Positions 58,585 to 64,000 of a stretch of DNA of 64,000 nucleotides are shown in pieces. The translations under genes were made by a program, and so were the position numbers. This DNA comes from Solicoccozyma terricola (Eukaryota; Basidiomycota; Tremellomycetes; Filobasidiales; Piskurozymaceae), in assembly GCA_001600875.1 (NCBI GenBank), contig BCLD01000001.1, positions 1,893,933-1,957,932 of the forward strand, given 5' to 3'. The stretch's first letter is position 1. Every line of letters starts with the position of its first letter. The notes under the pieces are model-generated. The model saw nothing but the letters and a program-made list of their open reading frames with translations. It did not search any database and was not told the DNA's origin.

Positions 58585-61500
58585 TCACTGGCGGTGCTTT
58601 TTGCGGCCTTGCTTGTAGGCCGTTTCAAATAGGAGATTCTTTGGCGGAGGAAGCGCCGGTGCCTCGACGACGAGAGATGCCCTGCGTTGTGACGGTGGCG
58701 CGATATTGTGAGTAGAATTTCGGTGCAGGATGACCCTATTCAGCCGCTTACATCGAAGTGCCACAATTGGCCGCCGGATTGCCCATGATGATACATTCTG
58801 AGACACCTTCGATCGCATCCTCCTTGCTGTACAGAGCAGCATCAAACTGAACAGGATTTCACGTCAGAAACATGAAGAAAATGGACATGACCACACTCAC
58901 CAGATGATCGGTAGTTTTCTCGAAACTCGCTAACATGAGAACGGAGTCTTTCATCTTGGCGACACCGAACCGAGTGATACCGAGAACCTCGCCTTTGTAC
59001 GTCATGACGTCTCCGAGCAGCATGACGTGCCGAGGGTCAATACTCATACCGTGAGACTTCATGGTGTGCTGAATCTCGTCGTAGATGGTACGGCGAGCTG
59101 CTTCGATACCAAGCACTTTGGCCATGTCCATGACGTGATTAGATCGAGTCTTTGTGCCGACGATACCTGTGGCGCAGTGGCTGGATGTTAGATTGAGCAT
59201 CCCGCTCGGATGAAGTAGGAAACCCACCGTCTATGGTCATAACTTCCTTGAGACCGTAACCTTCGACCAAAAGTTGTTTCTCCTTGGGCTTATCTTCCTT
59301 GGTACTGATTAGAGCTCGAGCGATCGTAGAGAGACCCTGAGCATAGCGACAAAGTATCAGAATCGGAACAGGGAGAGTTTGAGGCCCAGACCCACCTTCA
59401 CTACAATACTGGGCAACGCTCGCTTTAGCATTCTCAAACGGAAGTATTTTCCGGAGCTTTTGCCGTCATCTTCCACATAGATACGGAGTCTGTTGTTGCG
59501 AGGGGTGATCGCAACTTGTTGCTCCGTAATTTTAAGCTTTGGGGCTCGGATAATGGCCCATTTGATGTCATCTAGAGTGAGTTCGAGCTGTAATCGTTCA
59601 GGGTGTTCAGCCTGCGGTCCAAGCACTGCGCCGGCTACCCAACTAACCTGCAATCTCTGCAGCGCCCTAAAGTCGATGTGAATACCAATCGAAGTCGTCA
59701 TATCGCCCCATGCCTCTTCAACTACCGACGCAATCTGGACAGCAATCAAAGGTTGTCAGCAGGTGCCATTCCACGAGTTGAATAATATAATATACTCACG
59801 TCTCCCAGTAACGTCTTCTCGACTCGTCCCTTGACAATTCGCGCAGCAGGCTCGCTCTCCGGTATGGCAAGCTCACAAGTGATGATTGGCGTACTGATTA
59901 CTTTGGCAGCGTTGATGATTTCTTTGATACGAGGTACTCCGAGCGTGACGTTCATAGCAGCGACACCAGCAAAATGGAAAGTCTTCAAGGTCATCTGCGT
60001 TCCGGGTTCTCCGATAGACTGAGCGCCAACGGCACCGACAGTGGATCCGGGCTCAATCTTCGCCTTGAGATATCGCTCATGACAGTCATGCAGGAACCCT
60101 AGCAATTGCTCTTCTGTGACTTTGCATCGATTCTCAACGGCCCGCAGCGCTCCAACTACGGCCAAAAGCGAAGTTATGTCAGACCAACTCAGATGCGGAA
60201 TGCTTCTTAACTCACGATCGGCACCGAGATCAAGGGCATCCCCATGTTCTACGTTCTCCGGCGCATCTCCTCGTTCGAGGCCAAGCTGCTCCCTGTAGTC
60301 TGCCATCGCTTTGACGATCTTACTGCTGAGGAATTCCATCGTGGCCTTGCGGTATTGCGGATGACAGTCTCGCTCCCACTCGCGGCCAGGAGTGTTGATC
60401 ACTTCATCGGCAAGCTCAATGATTTCACAAGGCATGAGGCCACGGCCGGCTCGCGAACGGATGGCCTATTCCAAAAAGTGGTCAGTGGATCTGTGCGCCT
60501 GAGACAGTGGCAAATCTTGCACTCACCAACGAATGCGACCAGGTTCGGACATATTCAACGGGCGTGGCATCACCTTCCAAACAGGCTGGATCTAGAGTAT
60601 CATCACCGTAGCTGAACTGGACGATTCCTCCGCTGGCGCTGCGGACGGACAAATCGTAATGCGCTGACAGATCTTCAAGGGCCTGTTGGTTGCACATTAA
60701 ATTAGCTCTTTGCAGATGGCGTATGTCGAGTCGACACTCTCACCTTCATCAGTCGTCGCTGCATATAACCCGTTTCGGCAGTCTTGACCGCGGTATCGAC
60801 CAACCCTTCCCTTCCAGAAATGGCATGGAACAGGAACTCGGTTGGAGTGAGACCGGAAAAGAAACTGTTTCGAACGAAACCTCGCGACCTGGGCTCCCGA
60901 TTTTTCTTCGGGAAATGAGGAAGCGTTCGATCCTGGAAGCCGTCACGTACACGAGAACCAGCAATAATCTGCTGTCCGACGCAAGCTACCATTTGCGCGA
61001 CGTTGATTTTCGAACCTACAAAAGAAACGCCATCAGAGTGTTGACTTTCATCTTGCTACTTGCACCGAACCCACCTTTTGAACCACAAGTAGCCATAACC
61101 AGCGGAGCGTTCGCTCTACTGAGCTCTGACATACAGATCTCTCCGACTGCTGCTCTGACTCCGGAGAGCAGACCGGAAATGAGCACCTCTAGTGTTGCTT
61201 CCTGGTCACAACCTGGCTGGTTGTCCAGCTTTCCAATTTTGGCGAGAGCGATGTTTTCGTCACACTTTGCATACGCCTCCTCAACCATCTCCTCCTTCTG
61301 GCTACGCAGCATCTTGCCTGGAATGACATCGTTGATGCCCAAGGAGAAACCCTGGTTTGCAAGCCACCGGGCAGATACCTTGGCCAGCCTGTTCATGGCT
61401 TTCGAGGCCTCGTCCGATCCGTAGTCTCGGAGAATAACACCGAACACGGAGTTCTTTTTACCATCACCAACCGTGTTCTTGTCGAAAACACCGCACATGA

Positions 61501-63782
61501 TCTCGCTATTGACAATAACGAGGTAGCCATCATTCGGTGCCATGTCTGGGGGGTATCCGTACTCCTTGGGTGGGAATTCTAGAGTCCTGCACTTTGCTTC
61601 CAAGTTGACAAGCACCTTTGACTCCTTGTTCGGACGCATCAGAATGTTGTAGACTTGCTTACCGGTCCACAGTCTCTCGGGTTTCCAGATTGTGGGTGGA
61701 GGAAGATCGATGTGTTGGTTGGCATCGGAGAGATAGGAGCAGGCCTGGGTAAATTGTTGTCGATTGAGAAGAGTGTCTCGGCGGGACAACAAGAAGGAGG
61801 CGGTGATGAAATCTTGGATAGCGGCGATGATGGGCTCTCCATTTCTGGGCGTGACAATGTTCTTCTTGACTGACATGAGCTCGAGAGCCTCACTCCTAGC
61901 CTCCTCGGTCTGCGGCACGTGCAAGTTCATTTCGTCTCCATCGAAATCGGCGTTATAAGGATTGCAGGCGCACTCGTTGAGACGGAATGTCCGCCAAGGT
62001 CGGACCTTGACTCGATGACACATGATAGACAGCTTGTGCAAAGATGGCTGACGATTGAACAACACGAGATCACCGTCAATGAGATGACGTTCCACAGTAT
62101 CCCCAACTTTGAGGTATTTGGCACAGTCTGAGAGATTGGCGTACTTGAGGAACTTTTTGTATCCCTTGACACCGTCTACGATGTAGTTGGCGCCCGGGTG
62201 GAGCATGGTGCCGTTGATTACGGACTGACGAAGTCTGGTGATGTTGTAGTCTGTCACCTTCTCTGGGTAGGTGAGTTTTCGAGCGACACGCTTGGGAATT
62301 GCCACCTCGTCGATTCGCAAGTTGGGATCCGGACCAATAACGGTTCGACCTGAGAAGTCGACACGCTTTCCTGACAGATTTCCTCGGAATCGACCCTGTT
62401 TTCCCTTCAACCGTTGACAGAAACCTCGAATTGGTTTTGAACCTGGAGCTGAGGGGACACCCGGTGTTTCTGAATTGATATATAGCGCGATGGAAAGTTG
62501 CAGGAACTCCCACTGCTCCATCATGAGCTGGATACCCTTTCCTGTTTGCAGAGCTGCCAGAATGAGTTGATTCGCCCATATGATCTCGGTCAGCTTGACG
62601 GTCAGATCGTCCTCGTTGGTGGCGCCCTCCTGAGCCACAGACGGACGGATGCAAGGCGGCGGGACTGAGATATATTGCCAGATGTAGTCCTCTGGACGAC
62701 CGAGGGCAGGTTTTAAACCGAGCAACTCGCAATCCTGCGAGGGAGAGAAAAAATTCAGCTGACATTCTGGGTGGGTTCCATATTACAATCTCACTCACCT
62801 CTGCGGATATCTTCTTGAACAAATCCAAACACCTCAACGGATGAATATCCTCATGCGCTTTAGGCAGCAACCCTGGCAATTCTCTCATCTCCCTTATGGC
62901 ACCCTTGAATTTGGCCCTAAACTCATCGTACTCATCCCTCACACTCGCTGTCTTGCTCCTGAATCGCTCGTGAGTGATCTTGAGCGCACCGGTTGCTTTC
63001 TTGACGGTGCCGTTCAGCGCGCCACAGTATGGACATTTCAGACATTTCCGGCAGAGAGTGTTGACGGCTTTCGCAAGGGCTTGACGTTGCATGTTTTCGA
63101 GTTTGGGTCGCCGGAAGGAACGAAGGTACTTCCTCCTGTCTTCTTCTGAGAGTAGGACACGGGCACATGTCTGACAGTAGAGGGCGCATTGACAATTTCC
63201 GTCAGCTCAAGTCGGAAAGTCAAGTAGTCTCACGAAGACCACCCACCTTGCAAACATCCTGCAACACCTGAATTGTAGCGCGAAAGTACCCGATATGATA
63301 CACTGGTAATGCCAGCTTGATGTACGAGTAATGTCCCACACATTCCGTCATAGGTTGATGACAAGTCTCGCAAGATCCCGACTTCATGGACGTTCCCTGA
63401 GATGGGGTAGGGTGTCGTCGACAACTCGTCAGTTTCCAAGCATCCTCATCAACATAAAAACGCGGGTCTACAACACCTACCAGTCTCGCATCCAGCACAC
63501 CATCTTTCTGGGGAGCCTTCACTCCATCCGGTCCAATCTGATACAGCTCCCTAAATATCGATTCAAACTCTGAAAGATTTACAATTTCTTGTGGTGACAG
63601 GGGTGAGAATTGGAGACTTTTGCTACGAAACGTTGAAAGACATGTCGCAATCAGCTATCATCAATCTGATGATCGAACCCACAGGCAGAAACAACTTACA
63701 TCCTCTTTGGAGCATTTTGAGAAACGTAGAGCTTATCATTGAGCGTGATCTCCTGTAGCGGAGCAGCAACGGCAGCCGCCAT
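58585..63782 (-). CDS. RPC1: RNA polymerase III largest subunit
   Basis: The start is [20 protein letters not shown] at 63782. The N-terminal zinc module is [20 protein letters not shown] and the next CPYCGALNG motif lies near 63025. Shortly after comes [20 protein letters not shown], which marks Pol III rather than Pol I or II. The catalytic aspartates are in [10 protein letters not shown] (about 61930-61960). The long exon 62725-61016 holds clamp, active site and funnel. The bridge helix and trigger loop region lie near 60800-59750 ([20 protein letters not shown] at about 60020). The C-terminus is [15 protein letters not shown], joined over an intron to [20 protein letters not shown] and ending RKKHRQ. 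The family length is about 1,400 residues. Pol III makes tRNA and 5S rRNA in the nucleus. Confidence 0.97.
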
Positions 63783-64000
63783 TTTGCCGCAGCCTAAGTT
63801 ATTGACTTGCTGTGTCCCGGCACCTGTTTTTCGATGGACCCAAAGAGGACGGACGGAGATGCAGCCGGTTCGTGTCTTACCTTGCTGCTGTTGGTTCTCC
63901 CTACTGCTTCGTAGTCGCGACGAGGAAGAGATGGTTTGTGGCAGTGTTTAGTAGCAGCGGCAAGTCCCTGCTATTATTTCATCCCAAGCGTTCCAATAAA
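63783..64000. other. Upstream region of the Pol III gene to the window end
   Basis: About 220 bp with no supported gene. The sequence is T/G- and C-rich, and no TATA box or clear element is seen. Confidence 0.4.

Noticed and set aside
1..64000. tRNA, rRNA and CRISPR arrays
   Set aside because: No cloverleaf with A and B boxes, no rRNA-like block and no regularly spaced repeat array was recognised on reading.

Overview
This is a fungal nuclear chromosome segment with no bacterial or viral content. Genes are packed on both strands and cut by many short GT...AG introns, mostly about 50-80 nt with gtgagt/gtaagt-type donors. The gene families and intron density suggest a basidiomycete, most likely a tremellomycete yeast related to Cryptococcus or Kwoniella. 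The lineage is an inference from gene style; no marker gene here proves it. One run of 256 Ns (30551-30806) is an assembly gap. Gene spans below include introns, and most exon joins were made by hand from splice sites, reading frame and family conservation.

Layout, left to right. 1-333 is the 3' end of an unrecognised gene. 340-3520 is a gene-poor stretch. 3522-14394 holds a coiled-coil protein of the ADIP/Msd1 type (+), a short Doa1/PLAA-like WD40 protein (+), and a very large coiled-coil protein ending in a PACT domain (-), that is, a pericentrin/Pcp1/Spc110-type spindle pole scaffold. A divergent promoter with a duplicated CACGTG/TTACGTAA cassette leads into an Sds3/Dep1-family histone deacetylase subunit (14875-18016, +). 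Next come a chromatin-type protein kinase with two SAP-like motifs and a WNK-like relocated catalytic lysine (18479-22642, +), a UPF0045 thiamine-binding protein (-), a GCIP/cyclin-D-binding-like protein (+), actin capping protein beta (-), a Rad57/XRCC3-type RecA-family recombinase (+), and the 60S biogenesis factor MAK16 (-).

After the gap come a urate/xanthine permease (+), an acetate-type ATO/GPR1 transporter (-), an unrecognised acidic protein (-), and an SMP-30/gluconolactonase (+). They are followed by a head-to-head ribosomal pair, P2 (-) and uS19/S15 (+), a YEA4-type nucleotide-sugar transporter (-), a long unrecognised protein (-), a Yippee protein (+), the GTPase DRG2/Rbg2 (-), an F-BAR RhoGAP (+) and the largest subunit of RNA polymerase III (-).

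Most genes are housekeeping (cytoskeleton, chromatin, ribosome, transcription, transport) and no metabolic cluster is evident. The most notable points are the WNK-like lysine arrangement in the SAP-kinase, the sense-strand C homopolymers (up to 62 nt) in several introns, the duplicated promoter cassette at 14424-14556, the Doa1 homologue lacking its PUL domain, and two sizeable genes I cannot place in a family.
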